Shown: positions 27,719-37,004, counted from the first letter of the stretch. The stretch is DNA of 64,000 nucleotides from JAVBOO01 sp031550435 (GCA_031550435.1 JAVBOO010000005.1:62001-126000), one strand, 5' to 3'. Program-made: numbers and translations. The notes: generated by a model from the letters alone, not told the origin.

Positions 27719-29176
27719 TTATTCTGCCGCTTCTTTATATACAAGAACGGGTTTTCTCGCAGCCTTTGTATCGTCCAGTCTGCCGACCGAAGTTGTGTAC
27801 GGTGCGTTCTTGACAAAATCAGGTTTTTCTTCCGCTTCTGTTACGATTTGCTTCATTATTTCGGAAAAAGCATCGAGAGTTTCTTTACTTTCGGACTCGG
27901 TAGGCTCGAACATCATTGCTTCTTTGACTATCAGCGGGAAATAAATCGTCGGCGGATGTATGCCGAAGTCTATCATCCTCTTGGCCATATCCAGGGTCGA
28001 AGCGCCTTTTTCCTTCTGAGGAGCGCCGGTTATAACGAACTCATGCATACAAGTTCTGTCATATGCAAGCTGCATAAAAGGAGCAAGCTTGGCTTTCAAG
28101 TAGTTCGCGTTCAATACTGCGTTTTCGGTAGCCGCTCTTAGGCCCTTTCCGCCCATAGTCATTATATAGGCATAGGCTCTGACCATGATTGCAAAGTTAC
28201 CGTAGAACGAACGCATTTTACCGACCGAAAGAGGTCTGTCGGAATCGAGCCTGAAGCCCTCACTCGTTTTCTTAACTACCGGTACGGGCAAGTAGTCCGC
28301 AAGGAACGCTTTCACGCCGACCGGACCCGAGCCGGGGCCGCCGCCGCCGTGAGGAGTCGAAAATGTTTTATGCAGATTAAGGTGGAGCACATCAAAACCC
28401 ATATCTCCCGGGCGAACTATGCCCATGATTGCGTTTGTGTTCGCTCCGTCGTAATAAAGAAGTCCGCCGGCATCGTGAACAAGTTTTGAGATTTCTGAAA
28501 TATTTATTTCAAACAGACCGAGTGTTCCGGGGTTTGTGAGCATGAGTCCGGCAACTTCGTCGTTCAGGTTCTTTTTCAAATCCTCCAAGTCAACGTTTCC
28601 GTTTCCGTCTGATTTGATTTCGACAGTATCAAAGCCCGCCATCATTGCCGAAGCCGGGTTTGTGCCGTGAGCCGTATCGGGAATCAGCATTTTTGTTCTC
28701 TTGGTTTGTCCGTTCTTGGCATGATGCGCCTTTATAATCATAAGCCCGGCTAGCTCGCCGTGTGCTCCTGCCGCCGGCTGGAGCGAGAAATCGTCCATGC
28801 CCGTGATTTCGCACAGCATTACGTTTAAGTTATGCATAAGCTCAAGATTACCCTGAGAATTCATGCAGCCCGCCTTAGGGTGAGCGTTTTTAAAGCCGCC
28901 GAGACCGGCCGCGTCTTCGTTAACTTTCGGGTTGTACTTCATCGTACATGAACCGAGAGGGTAAAAGCCCGAATCGACTCCGTGGTTTTTGTCGGAAAGA
29001 CCGACATAATGACGTACAACGTCGAGTTCCGAAAGTTCGGGAAGCTCAACATTTTTCTTGCAAAGGTATTTGTCGGGTATGGCGGTTTTTTCTGTTTTTT
29101 GCACGTCACAGCAAGGCAAAACATGGCCAACTCTTCCTGCCGCGCTTTTTTCAAATATCAATCTGTCGTCGGTCAT
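27719..29176 (-). CDS. gcvPB: Glycine dehydrogenase (decarboxylating) subunit 2
   Basis: This 485-residue protein is the PLP-bearing half of a split P-protein, which decarboxylates glycine and passes the aminomethyl group to GcvH. The PLP lysine is in LHLNLHKTFSTPHGGGGPG. GSCTMKYNPK and MKLTNPGTLGLFE-type segments are typical of GcvPB. Start and gcvPA stop overlap by one base (TAATG), a sign of translational coupling to its partner. A 102-base gap precedes lpdA. Confidence 0.95.
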   Translation of the reverse strand: MTDDRLIFEKSAAGRVGHVLPCCDVQKTEKTAIPDKYLCKKNVELPELSELDVVRHYVGLSDKNHGVDSGFYPLGSCTMKYNPKVNEDAAGLGGFKNAHPKAGCMNSQGNLELMHNLNVMLCEITGMDDFSLQPAAGAHGELAGLMIIKAHHAKNGQTKRTKMLIPDTAHGTNPASAMMAGFDTVEIKSDGNGNVDLEDLKKNLNDEVAGLMLTNPGTLGLFEINISEISKLVHDAGGLLYYDGANTNAIMGIVRPGDMGFDVLHLNLHKTFSTPHGGGGPGSGPVGVKAFLADYLPVPVVKKTSEGFRLDSDRPLSVGKMRSFYGNFAIMVRAYAYIMTMGGKGLRAATENAVLNANYLKAKLAPFMQLAYDRTCMHEFVITGAPQKEKGASTLDMAKRMIDFGIHPPTIYFPLIVKEAMMFEPTESESKETLDAFSEIMKQIVTEAEEKPDFVKNAPYTTSVGRLDDTKAARKPVLVYKEAAE

Positions 29177-30519
29177 TATTTAACCTCACCCGCCTTTCTG
29201 ACGAATTCGTCAATCTGCTGTTTTGTTCTCTTCTCCGTAACCGCAATGACGATGCAGTTATCAAGACCGGTTTCGCATAAAACTATTCCGGGCATGAAGC
29301 CGTTATCGATCATTCTGTGTCTGAAACCGTGTACATCTCCTTTATACTTCAATGTGAACTCCTTGAAGAACGGGCCGTCGAATACCGCTTCAAACTTACC
29401 TGTTTTCAGCAGCTCGTTATACATATAGTGAGATTTGTGGAAACAAAGTTCGGCTGTTCTTGCAAAGCCTTCTTTCCCCATCGTTGAAAGATATATCGTC
29501 GCTCTGAGTGAACAAAGCGCTTGATTGGAACAAATATTGGATGTAGCCTTTTCGCGTCTGATATGCTGTTCCCTGGCCTGCATCGTGAGAACATATCCGC
29601 GTTTTCCGTCCTTGTCGGTTGTCTCACCGACGATTCTTCCGGGCATTTTACGGATATAATCGGACTTGCATGCGAAAAATCCGAAGCCCGGTCCGCCGAA
29701 GTTCATCGGATTGCCAAGCGCTTGACCCTCACCTACTACAATGTCCGCACCGAGTTCGCCCGGTGTCGCGAGCATGCCTATAGAAATAGGGTCAACACAG
29801 GCAACGGTAAGCGCGCCGCATTTTTTTGCCGCCGCCGAAATATCGGCTATGTCCTCAATGATGCCGAAATAGTTGGGGCTCTGAACAACAACTGCCGCCG
29901 TGTTTTCGCTTACGGCAGCCGTCAATTCCGAAAGGGAGACTGTCCCACTCTTTTTGTCAAAACCGACTGTTTTTACCGTGATATCTCTGAAACCGGCATA
30001 AGTTTTGCATGTTTCAAGATACTCGGGGTTGAGAGAGCCGAGTATGACAACTTCGTTTCTGTCCGTATGGCCGGAAGCCATAATCATCGCTTCGGCGCAA
30101 GCTGACGCCCCGTCATACATCGAAGCATTCGAAACATCCATGCCGGTAAGTCTAGATATAAGCGTCTGGTACTCAAAGATTACCTGTAATGTTCCCTGGC
30201 TCATTTCCGCTTGATACGGCGTATATGCCGTATAAAACTCCTGTCTGCCGGAAACGTGATCAACTATAGAAGGTATATAGTGGTCGTAGATGCCTCCGCC
30301 GTTAAAGCAAACATGCGTATCCGCGCTTATGTTTTTCGCGGCAAGAGTTTTAAGGCTTTCGATAACTTCGAACTCGCTTTTCCCGTCCTCTATTTTAAGA
30401 TCGCCTTTTAATCTGAGATTAGCGGGAATGTCCTTGAACAGCGCTTCAACATCGCTTGCGCCGATTAACTTGAGCATCTCCGCCCTGTCTTTATCCGTGT
30501 TAGGTATATAACTGTACAT
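29176..30519 (-). CDS. gcvPA: Glycine dehydrogenase (decarboxylating) subunit 1
   Basis: This 447-residue protein is the other half of the split P-protein. The N-terminal YIPNTDKDRAEMLK, GGGIYDHYIPSIVDH, FYTAYTPYQAEMSQGTLQ and YDGASACAEA motifs are diagnostic. The ATG at 30519 is preceded by GGAGG; thirteen upstream codons in frame are not supported. Together with GcvPB it forms the heterotetrameric enzyme found in Gram-positives and archaea. Confidence 0.95.
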   Translation of the reverse strand: MYSYIPNTDKDRAEMLKLIGASDVEALFKDIPANLRLKGDLKIEDGKSEFEVIESLKTLAAKNISADTHVCFNGGGIYDHYIPSIVDHVSGRQEFYTAYTPYQAEMSQGTLQVIFEYQTLISRLTGMDVSNASMYDGASACAEAMIMASGHTDRNEVVILGSLNPEYLETCKTYAGFRDITVKTVGFDKKSGTVSLSELTAAVSENTAAVVVQSPNYFGIIEDIADISAAAKKCGALTVACVDPISIGMLATPGELGADIVVGEGQALGNPMNFGGPGFGFFACKSDYIRKMPGRIVGETTDKDGKRGYVLTMQAREQHIRREKATSNICSNQALCSLRATIYLSTMGKEGFARTAELCFHKSHYMYNELLKTGKFEAVFDGPFFKEFTLKYKGDVHGFRHRMIDNGFMPGIVLCETGLDNCIVIAVTEKRTKQQIDEFVRKAGEVK

Positions 30520-30569
30520 AGAACCTCCAAATTTAAACTCGGGTAGCCCGTTGTGCATCAGGCGGCTTA

Positions 30570-30947
30570 CTATTGTTTTTTGCAGAAGTCTTCGTAGTCT
30601 GCGTAGCCGAGAAGCGTTTCAAGCTCCGAAACATTTGAAAGCTCGATAGCCGCTACCCAGTTTTCATAAGGAGCTTCGTTGAGGAGCTGAGGCTCGTCAT
30701 TAAGAGCATCGTTGGTTTTAACGACCTTGCCGCTTACCGGACAAATAATGTCGGAAACAGCCTTAACCGATTCAACTGAAGCAAAAACTTTATTCGCGGT
30801 AACTATTGCACCGTTTTTGGGAAGCTCTACGAATACGATATCGCCGAGAGAGTGCTGAGCAAAATCACTGATGCCGACATATGCGATATTTCCTTCTACG
30901 TTTACCCATTCGTGGTCTTTTGTGTACTTTAAGCTTTCAGCGTTCAT
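30570..30947 (-). CDS. gcvH: Glycine cleavage system H protein
   Basis: This 125-residue lipoyl carrier shuttles the aminomethyl group between P-, T- and L-proteins. The lipoylated lysine is Lys62 in VESVKAVSD. It begins with the typical YTKDHEWV strand, has FVELP, and ends in the YADYEDFCK helix. The AGGAGG site lies just before the ATG. Confidence 0.96.
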   Translation of the reverse strand: MNAESLKYTKDHEWVNVEGNIAYVGISDFAQHSLGDIVFVELPKNGAIVTANKVFASVESVKAVSDIICPVSGKVVKTNDALNDEPQLLNEAPYENWVAAIELSNVSELETLLGYADYEDFCKKQ

Positions 30948-31052
30948 TTTTTTCCTCCTAATTTAGGTTAATTTGGTAGATGCTGATTTACTGACCTTGC
31001 AGACACTCGGCCTCTTAGGCCTGTCCGCTTAATCGGCGCTTGGCTTGCCTGC

Positions 31053-32165
31053 CTACTTTTGAAGCGTCTTTTTCTTATAAAAAGGTATTTTAACTATTTT
31101 CGCCGGTACCCGGTTATCTCTTATAACAACGTCAACCTCTGTTCCGACCTTGGCAAACGCAGTATCGATAAGAACCATCGCAAGACCTTTTTTAAACGTC
31201 GGTGAGTGCGTACCGCTTGTGATATAGCCGATATCCGCGCCGTCTTTTTCAATTCTGTAGTCCGCTCTGGGAACACCTTTTCCGATAAGCTCGAGCCCGA
31301 TAAGCTTTTTCTTCGCGCCGTTAACAACCTGCTCTTCTATAACCGGCTTTCCGCAGAAATCGCCCTTGTCAATTTTCGTGAAGAATTTAAGGCTTGCTTC
31401 TATAGGAGTGATGGTGTCGCTGATCTCGTGACCGTATAACGGAAGACCGGCTTCAAATCTGAGGGTATCTCTCGCTCCGAGTCCGACCGGGCAAAGTCCG
31501 AACGGTTTTCCCGCCTCAAGAATCTTGTTCCAAACTTTTTCAACCTGCGTCGTGCAGCAGTATACTTCAAAGCCGTCTTCGCCCGTATAGCCCGTGCGCG
31601 AAACGATTGCGCTGACTCCGTCTATTGTCAGATAGTCATAGAAGAAGAATTCGATTTTGTTTAAATCGTAATCAACGAGTGTCTGAAGTATCTCTTGAGC
31701 ACAGGGGCCTTGGAGGGCAATTTGAGCATATTGAGCGGACTGATTTTCCACTTTCACGCTTCCTCCGGACAGCTTTGCAAACTTTTTCTCAAACCACGCG
31801 AAGTCCTTGTCACTGTTGCTTGCGTTAACAACAAGCAAGAACTCTTCGTCGCTCATCATATAAATGAGCATATCGTCAACAACACCGCCGTTGTCGTTTG
31901 GTATAAGTGTATAAATGACTTTCTTGGGAACGAGCAGGTTTACATCGTTTGTTACGAGCATATTAAGGTACTTTTTAGCGTCCTTGCCGGTTACGAGTAT
32001 TTCACCCATGTGAGACACGTCAAACAATCCGGCTTTTTCTCTCGTTGTCGTATGCTCTTCAATAATCGAGCTGTACTGCACCGGCATCTCCCAGCCGCCA
32101 AAATCAACGAGCTTTGCTCCGAGATTTTTGTGGGCTTCAAAAAGAGGCGTTCTCTTTAATTCCAT
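31053..32165 (-). CDS. gcvT: Glycine cleavage system aminomethyltransferase (T-protein)
   Basis: This 370-residue enzyme releases ammonia from the aminomethyl-lipoyl carrier and forms methylene-tetrahydrofolate. It has LVDFGGWEMPVQY, FDVSHMGEI, RTGYTGEDGFE and ITSGTHSPT. Three in-frame starts are clustered; ATG 32165 (MELKRTP) has AAAGGA at the best distance, with ATG 32171 as an alternative. It is the first gene of the operon, right behind the glycine riboswitch. Confidence 0.95.
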   Translation of the reverse strand: MELKRTPLFEAHKNLGAKLVDFGGWEMPVQYSSIIEEHTTTREKAGLFDVSHMGEILVTGKDAKKYLNMLVTNDVNLLVPKKVIYTLIPNDNGGVVDDMLIYMMSDEEFLLVVNASNSDKDFAWFEKKFAKLSGGSVKVENQSAQYAQIALQGPCAQEILQTLVDYDLNKIEFFFYDYLTIDGVSAIVSRTGYTGEDGFEVYCCTTQVEKVWNKILEAGKPFGLCPVGLGARDTLRFEAGLPLYGHEISDTITPIEASLKFFTKIDKGDFCGKPVIEEQVVNGAKKKLIGLELIGKGVPRADYRIEKDGADIGYITSGTHSPTFKKGLAMVLIDTAFAKVGTEVDVVIRDNRVPAKIVKIPFYKKKTLQK

Positions 32166-32184
32166 TTTCATTCTTCCTTTCAAA

Positions 32185-32410
32185 CAATAATAAAGGACAG
32201 CTAAAATAAGCCGTCCTTAACCTGTCATTGTGCTTATGTACCTGAGAGATTCGGAAAAGTCCTTGCTCCTTCGGTGCGGAAAAAACCGCTTTTCAGGGTG
32301 CCGTCAAACTGCTGTCCTTTTACCTGAAAGTATCACCGTGCTTGACAGGCACGGCTTACATCTTCGGTCACGCGCAAGCGTCGTCTCCGGCAGTTATCAC
32401 CCGGCTAATA
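32185..32410 (-). promoter_or_regulatory. Tandem glycine riboswitch controlling the gcv operon
   Basis: On the minus strand two glycine aptamers appear in order. Aptamer 1 has GGAGACGACGC...GACCGAAGATGTAAG...CTTTCAGGTAAAAGGACAG. Aptamer 2 has CACCGAAGGAGCAAG...CTCTCAGGTACAT...AATGACAGG. These are the hallmark ACCGAAGG, CAGG and GACAG conserved pieces, twice. Just after, AAGGACGGCTTATTTTAGCTGTCCTTTATT can form a terminator. In related species glycine binding turns the gcv genes on. Confidence 0.93.
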
Positions 32411-32647
32411 TTCAGTTTTGAGTGTTTAAGTTTATAGCAGTTTGTGCTTTGCGTCTCTTTAATAAGACCGGTGCCAAAATGCTCGAGATTCACTTCCCGC
32501 AAGTCTCGGCAGACATAGCAAACGCTGTTAACCGACCTACGTTTGCACAACATACACAGTATATATTTGCCGGAATGCGTTGTCAAGAAAAATCACTTGT
32601 ACGACGGCACAACTTGAATAATGACGCTAATAAAGCCGGCAAAATTG

Positions 32648-32687
32648 CAAAAACCCGCGCGGCTCGGCCGCTGCGGGTTTTTACAGT
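32648..32687. terminator. Terminator of xth
   Basis: AAAAACCCGC and GCGGGTTTTT pair around a GC-rich centre, giving T runs on both strands. It lies 20 bases after the xth stop codon. Confidence 0.8.
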
Positions 32688-32706
32688 TAAGTAAGTGCTC
32701 CTAAGT

Positions 32707-33456
32707 CTAAATTTCCAGAGCCACGGGGCAATGGTCGCTTCCGTGTATATGCGGAAGTATCTCCGCCGCCTTAATTTCCGGCGCGATTTCATCGGAAACC
32801 AGAAAATAGTCAATACGCCAACCGACGTTTTTTTCACGCGCGTTCATTCTGTATGACCACCAGCTGTAAGCCTGAGTTTTATCCGGATACAAAAAGCGAA
32901 AACTATCCTTGAATCCCGTGGCAAGCAGCTGAGTCAGCTTGCCGCGTTCCTCGTCCGTAAATCCCGCATTTTTGCGGTTTGATTTCGGATGCGTCAAGTC
33001 TATTTCGCTATGAGCAACGTTCAGGTCTCCGCAGATTACAACGGGTTTTTTCTTTCTCAGATTATTTACATAGTCCGAAAACGCTTCTTCCCAGCTCATT
33101 CGGTATGCGAGTCTTTTCAGTTCCTCCTGAGAGTTCGGCGTATAAACGTTAACAAGGTAAAAACGCTCAAACTCAAGAGTTACGGTTCTGCCCTCAGTGT
33201 CGTGTTCCTCGATTCCGATGCCGTAAAAAAACGACAGCGGCTCGACGCGTGTAAATACAGCCGTACCCGAATAGCCTTTTTTGATTGCCGAATTCCAGTA
33301 TTCCTTATAGCCTTCAAAACCGTGTTCCCATTGTTCTTTCTGCATTTTCGTTTCCTGAACGCAAAAAACATCCGCATCCATACTTAAAAACGCTTCTTCA
33401 AAACCCTTTGTCATACAAGCCCTAAGGCCGTTTACGTTCCAAGATACAAGCCTCAT
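32707..33456 (-). CDS. xth: Exodeoxyribonuclease III (AP endonuclease)
   Basis: This 249-residue enzyme of the EEP fold cuts DNA at abasic sites in base-excision repair. MRLVSWNVNGLRA (metal Asn), FCVQETKMQ (metal Glu), LVNVYTPNS, VICGDLNVAHSEIDL and HIHGSDHCPV (catalytic Asp-His) are all intact. Length is typical. It is followed by a strong terminator. Confidence 0.96.
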   Translation of the reverse strand: MRLVSWNVNGLRACMTKGFEEAFLSMDADVFCVQETKMQKEQWEHGFEGYKEYWNSAIKKGYSGTAVFTRVEPLSFFYGIGIEEHDTEGRTVTLEFERFYLVNVYTPNSQEELKRLAYRMSWEEAFSDYVNNLRKKKPVVICGDLNVAHSEIDLTHPKSNRKNAGFTDEERGKLTQLLATGFKDSFRFLYPDKTQAYSWWSYRMNAREKNVGWRIDYFLVSDEIAPEIKAAEILPHIHGSDHCPVALEI

Positions 33457-33496
33457 TTGTTTGCAGGTTTCCTCTCGTGTTTATTTCCCGTTTGCT

Positions 33497-33859
33497 CTAT
33501 TTTGCGGCTTCGAATGTCACCTGCTCGGCATCGCGCCAAATCGCGTCCAAGTTATAGAATTCTCTCTCTTCCGGACAGAAAAGATGTACTATAATCGTAC
33601 CGAAGTCCAGAAGTATCCACTTCGAACCCTTATAATCTTCAGTATGCCGCAGGTTAATGCCGAACTCGTGAAGCTTTTTTTCGACTTCATCGGCGATCGC
33701 ACGGATCTGAGTTATACCGCTGCCTGTTGCAATGATGAAATAATCGGCAAGTATCGAAATCTTGCCTACCTTAAGAACAACTATGTCCTGGCCGAATTTA
33801 TCGTCGATAGCCTTGTAAGCGGCTTGAATAGCCTCTGTTAAATCTCCTTTTTTTGTCAC
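33497..33859 (-). CDS. rsfS: Ribosome silencing factor RsfS
   Basis: This 120-residue protein binds L14 on the large ribosomal subunit and blocks subunit joining in stationary phase. ADYFIIATGSGITQIRAIADEVEKKL and WILLDFGTIIVHLF are family motifs. It starts at GTG 33859. Order yqeK-rsfS (here the nadD-yqeK fusion, then rsfS 71 bases later) matches the conserved Firmicutes arrangement. Confidence 0.93.
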   Translation of the reverse strand: MTKKGDLTEAIQAAYKAIDDKFGQDIVVLKVGKISILADYFIIATGSGITQIRAIADEVEKKLHEFGINLRHTEDYKGSKWILLDFGTIIVHLFCPEEREFYNLDAIWRDAEQVTFEAAK

Positions 33860-33930
33860 CGGAGCTTGTCCTGCCTTTCGTAATTTAAATTGCCTAAAGC
33901 TTAACTTTTAGGCCTGTTCGGTAAATCTGT

Positions 33931-35124
33931 TTACGGAAGAATGTTGCCGTAGTATTCCATAGTCTTATAGCTTGCTTCGTTTATTTGCTTGCCTCTTGCC
34001 CTTGCAAAAGATAACTTTGACCGCAGACAAAACAAAACCGCTTTGTCGATGTTTTCCGAAGCAACAACTCTCAAAGCCTCGGCATGTTCTCCTCGCGTCG
34101 GCTCCGTCGAATCGGCAACGAAAAGTATTTTTTCGTAGATATTCATCCCGGCTTTTCCAAGGGTATGGTGCCTGACAGCGTCTAGCACTTCCCTGTCTTT
34201 GATGCCGAAACTGTGTTCCGCAAGCAGCGCGCCGACGGGCGCATGTTTAAGTTCCGAGCCTTCGAGTGAGCTCGTGTTTTCTCCGTATTTCTCGGCAAGC
34301 TCGTCGAGCTCGTCTATAGTATAACACTTTGCGCAATCATGCACAAGAGCGGAAAGAAAGCATTTTTCGCGCTCCGCTCCGTAAAGCCCGGCAAGCCTCA
34401 CAGCTGCGTATACCGTTCCCAGTGTGTGGTTAAACCGTTTCGGGCTGAGCGTCCTTTTGAGTTCGTCTGCTATATACGAGTATTTCTCTCTAGCTTCTTT
34501 TTCTATTTTATTAAACATACCGTAAACCCCGTTTTTATGAATATATTCGCTTACCGCATCGGGCACAAGAAAATCCAGGGGGCTTCCTTCCGCCGCCGCC
34601 GCTCTCAAAGCAGTTGAAGATAAATCAACCCCTTGAACCGTAAGAAGGCGTATTCCCGAGCCGTATTCGGCGTTTATTGCGTCGATTTCAGATACGACCG
34701 CCGCCGAGTCGCAGCCGGGACGGTTTACGACGACAAAAACGGCAAGCTTCAATAAATCGGCGAGATCTTTCCATTTTCGCAAGTACAAAAGCATATCCGC
34801 TCCGATTATGAAAAATATCTTCGCGCCGGGATGCAAAGAGCCGATTTCCCTCAGTGTGTCAACCGTGTAACTTTTCCCTTCCCTCATTAGCTCGATGTCG
34901 GAAACCTCAAAGCCCTGTAAACCTCCGACCGCAAGCCGTGTCATCTCAAGGCGAACCGATGAATCCGTCACGGTTTGCCCGTGTTTGTGAGGAGGAGCGC
35001 CGGCGGGTATCATGAGCATCTTATGGAGCTCGTATTCATAGAACACCGCCTTTGCCGCCGCCAAATGACCAAAATGCGGCGGGTCGAATGTCCCTCCTAA
35101 GCAGCCTATGCGTAGTGATCTCAA
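33931..35124 (-). CDS. nadD-yqeK: Fused nicotinate-nucleotide adenylyltransferase (NadD) and YqeK-type HD phosphohydrolase
   Basis: One ~397-residue chain holds two enzymes normally made from neighbouring genes. Residues ~1-200 are NadD: GCLGGTFDPPHFGHL nucleotide motif, IIGADML and DLSSTALR, adenylating nicotinate mononucleotide for NAD synthesis. Residues ~205-395 are YqeK, with RFNHTLGTV and ALVHDCAKCY (HD metal site) and a second RHHTLGKAGM site; YqeK relatives hydrolyse diadenosine tetraphosphate. TTG 35124 has AGGTGA in front; GTG 35133 is an alternative. It follows the Cys-rich gene almost without a gap. Confidence 0.93.
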   Translation of the reverse strand: MRSLRIGCLGGTFDPPHFGHLAAAKAVFYEYELHKMLMIPAGAPPHKHGQTVTDSSVRLEMTRLAVGGLQGFEVSDIELMREGKSYTVDTLREIGSLHPGAKIFFIIGADMLLYLRKWKDLADLLKLAVFVVVNRPGCDSAAVVSEIDAINAEYGSGIRLLTVQGVDLSSTALRAAAAEGSPLDFLVPDAVSEYIHKNGVYGMFNKIEKEAREKYSYIADELKRTLSPKRFNHTLGTVYAAVRLAGLYGAEREKCFLSALVHDCAKCYTIDELDELAEKYGENTSSLEGSELKHAPVGALLAEHSFGIKDREVLDAVRHHTLGKAGMNIYEKILFVADSTEPTRGEHAEALRVVASENIDKAVLFCLRSKLSFARARGKQINEASYKTMEYYGNILP

Positions 35125-35133
35125 ATCTATCAC

Positions 35134-35505
35134 CTATTTTCTTTCGAGTATCATACCGTCTATTATATCGGCCACATCTCCGATTACGTTTTCACAAGGA
35201 AACTCGCTGTCGGGTTTGTTCCGTATCTTAATACAGTCAAGACAGCCGTGCCGTGTTCGTATTTCAGACAAAAGTAAAAGCCTCAGCCTGACAACCCTGT
35301 CTTCGTCAAACATTGCGCCCAGTATCATTATTCCCGCAACAAGGCAGCAGCAAACGCAGCCCGATCCAAACCCCATCGAAATTCCTTCGCACATTTTCAT
35401 AATGTATGGAGTAATTTTGATTCCGTATTTTTCTTTCGCGGCCTCAAGCAGGCATTGAGAACAGTTGAAGCCGTTGTTAAACAGCTCGATAGCTCTGGCT
35501 CTCAT
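35134..35505 (-). CDS. C_GCAxxG_C_C-type cysteine-rich redox protein
   Basis: This 123-residue protein has the spacing of the C_GCAxxG_C_C family: FNCSQCLLEA near the N-terminus, GFGSGCVCCCLVAGIMILGAMF in the middle and a C-terminal HGCLDCIK. Family members are small, possibly iron- or thiol-linked proteins of anaerobes; the activity is not known. The ATG at 35505 has GGAGGTG in front. It lies directly upstream of nadD-yqeK on the same strand. Confidence 0.78.
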   Translation of the reverse strand: MRARAIELFNNGFNCSQCLLEAAKEKYGIKITPYIMKMCEGISMGFGSGCVCCCLVAGIMILGAMFDEDRVVRLRLLLLSEIRTRHGCLDCIKIRNKPDSEFPCENVIGDVADIIDGMILERK

Positions 35506-36001
35506 GCGCTCACCTCCGAACAATCAGACCCCTGTAACGCGAATTCTTGTGCCGCTTATGTCCGCCGGAAACTGTAACTCGCCGGCGCGATAATAGGCAT
35601 TTCTAAAAAATCCGCGAAACCGTAATAACATTCTATTCGCAAATGCGTCAAATGGTACAGGCTGAGACCTGAAAACGGAAATAAACAACAGATAACATAG
35701 CGCCACGCATACGTTCGGTTTTTATTAACCCCCTGGTTAAATCGTGAGCAATCTAGTCTTTGCCTTGAACCCAAATGATTAAAGGGTGAGGATTGACAAA
35801 AGAACTATGCTCTCGATTATATCACATCATCATTTTTTTACAACAGTTTGACTTTTTGTCGAACAAAGCACTGTTACGGCGTATTTTGCGGACATGCTTT
35901 TGTTGCATTTTGAATATCTTGTATGTATTATGTAAATACCGATTATGTAACTACTGATTATGAGGACAAGCATACTTGCATTTTCGACCAAGGAGGACTT
36001 A
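35506..36001. other. Intergenic region upstream of the spoIIA operon
   Basis: About 500 bases without a convincing gene. It holds a TTTATTAACCCCCTGGTTAAATC patch (about 35720-35745) that resembles the left end of repeat B, and a possible sigma-H promoter at 35887-35917. Confidence 0.45.
35887..35917 (+). promoter_or_regulatory. Possible sigma-H-type promoter of spoIIA
   Basis: TGCGGACAT and TTTGAATAT, 13 bases apart, roughly match sigma-H -35 (AGGA core) and -10 (GAAT core) elements, as expected for spoIIA operons. The match is imperfect and the distance to spoIIAA is about 85 bases. Confidence 0.3.
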
Positions 36002-36337
36002 ATGGAGCCTATCATATACGAAAAAGGCAAATTTTTCTCGATAGAACTCAGCGGCGAACTTGACCACCATTACGCTGCCGAAATTCGCGACAAGGTTGAC
36101 CGAAAATTTTATAAAAGCGCCTGCAAAGACATGGTTGTAGACTTTTCGGACGTCACATTCATGGATTCGTCCGGTATCGGGCTTTTGATAGGACGCTACA
36201 AAAACGTTAAGGAAAAAGGCGGCAAAATGTACGCCGTAAATCTCAATCCGTCGATAAAGCGGATGTTTGATATGGCCGGGCTGAGAAAGATAATCGACTG
36301 CGCGGAAAGCGTTGACGACTTAGACAGGGGGCGGTAA
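36002..36337 (+). CDS. spoIIAA: Anti-sigma F factor antagonist SpoIIAA
   Basis: This 111-residue STAS-domain protein releases sigma-F from SpoIIAB in the forespore. VDFSDVTFMDSSGIGLLIGRYK contains the serine that SpoIIAB phosphorylates (Ser in MDSSG). The ATG at 36002 follows AAGGAGG closely; an earlier ATG at 35960 lacks a ribosome site. First gene of the operon; one base separates it from spoIIAB. Confidence 0.96.
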   Translation: MEPIIYEKGKFFSIELSGELDHHYAAEIRDKVDRKFYKSACKDMVVDFSDVTFMDSSGIGLLIGRYKNVKEKGGKMYAVNLNPSIKRMFDMAGLRKIIDCAESVDDLDRGR

Positions 36338-36338
36338 C

Positions 36339-36779
36339 ATGGAAAACGAAGTCATAATGAGCGTAAAGGCAAAATCTCAAAACGAAGCGTTTGTGCGTGT
36401 TGCGGCGGCAGCTTTCTTTGCGCAGCTGGACCCCGCTCTTTCCGATATCGCCGATATTAAGACAGCCGTGTCGGAAGCCGTTACAAACGCGATTATCCAC
36501 GGATATCCCGACAACCCCGAGCAAATCGTAACCGTTGTTCTCCGAATAAGCGGAAAAACAGCGCATATAGAAGTCACCGACTCAGGCGTGGGCATAGAGG
36601 ATATAGCAAAAGCACGCGAACCTTTTTATACATCAAAGCAGGAGCTTGAGCGATCCGGCATGGGCTTTTCCGTAATGGAGAGCTTTATGGACAGCCTTGA
36701 GGTAAAATCCGAGCCGGGAAAAGGCACAACGGTTATTATGGAAAAAACCTTGAGCGACCCTGTAACAAGTGCCCTCTAA
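36339..36779 (+). CDS. spoIIAB: Anti-sigma F factor / serine kinase SpoIIAB
   Basis: This 146-residue GHKL-fold kinase holds sigma-F inactive and phosphorylates SpoIIAA. It has the N box AVSEAVTNAIIHGYPDN, DSGVGI (G1), and GMGFSVMESFMD (G2) followed by GKGTTV. Length is normal. Unlike most spoIIA operons, 225 bases separate it from sigF. Confidence 0.96.
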   Translation: MENEVIMSVKAKSQNEAFVRVAAAAFFAQLDPALSDIADIKTAVSEAVTNAIIHGYPDNPEQIVTVVLRISGKTAHIEVTDSGVGIEDIAKAREPFYTSKQELERSGMGFSVMESFMDSLEVKSEPGKGTTVIMEKTLSDPVTSAL

Positions 36780-37004
36780 TCATACTTTGGCTAATAATCT
36801 TCCGATTAATCGTGAATGATTTAATCGGCGAAGTAATAGTATCGGCTTCTATGTTTCCGCAGGGTTTGAAATGTGCTTTTTTCATAAAAGCAGTTTTCGC
36901 GGTTTTGCCGATATTTTGCCAGAGCGGGAACTCGGCGATACATAACGGAATTGCTGCCGATGCGTTAAGCGTGACGGCGCAAAGCATACAGAGGGGCGCC
37001 TTTC

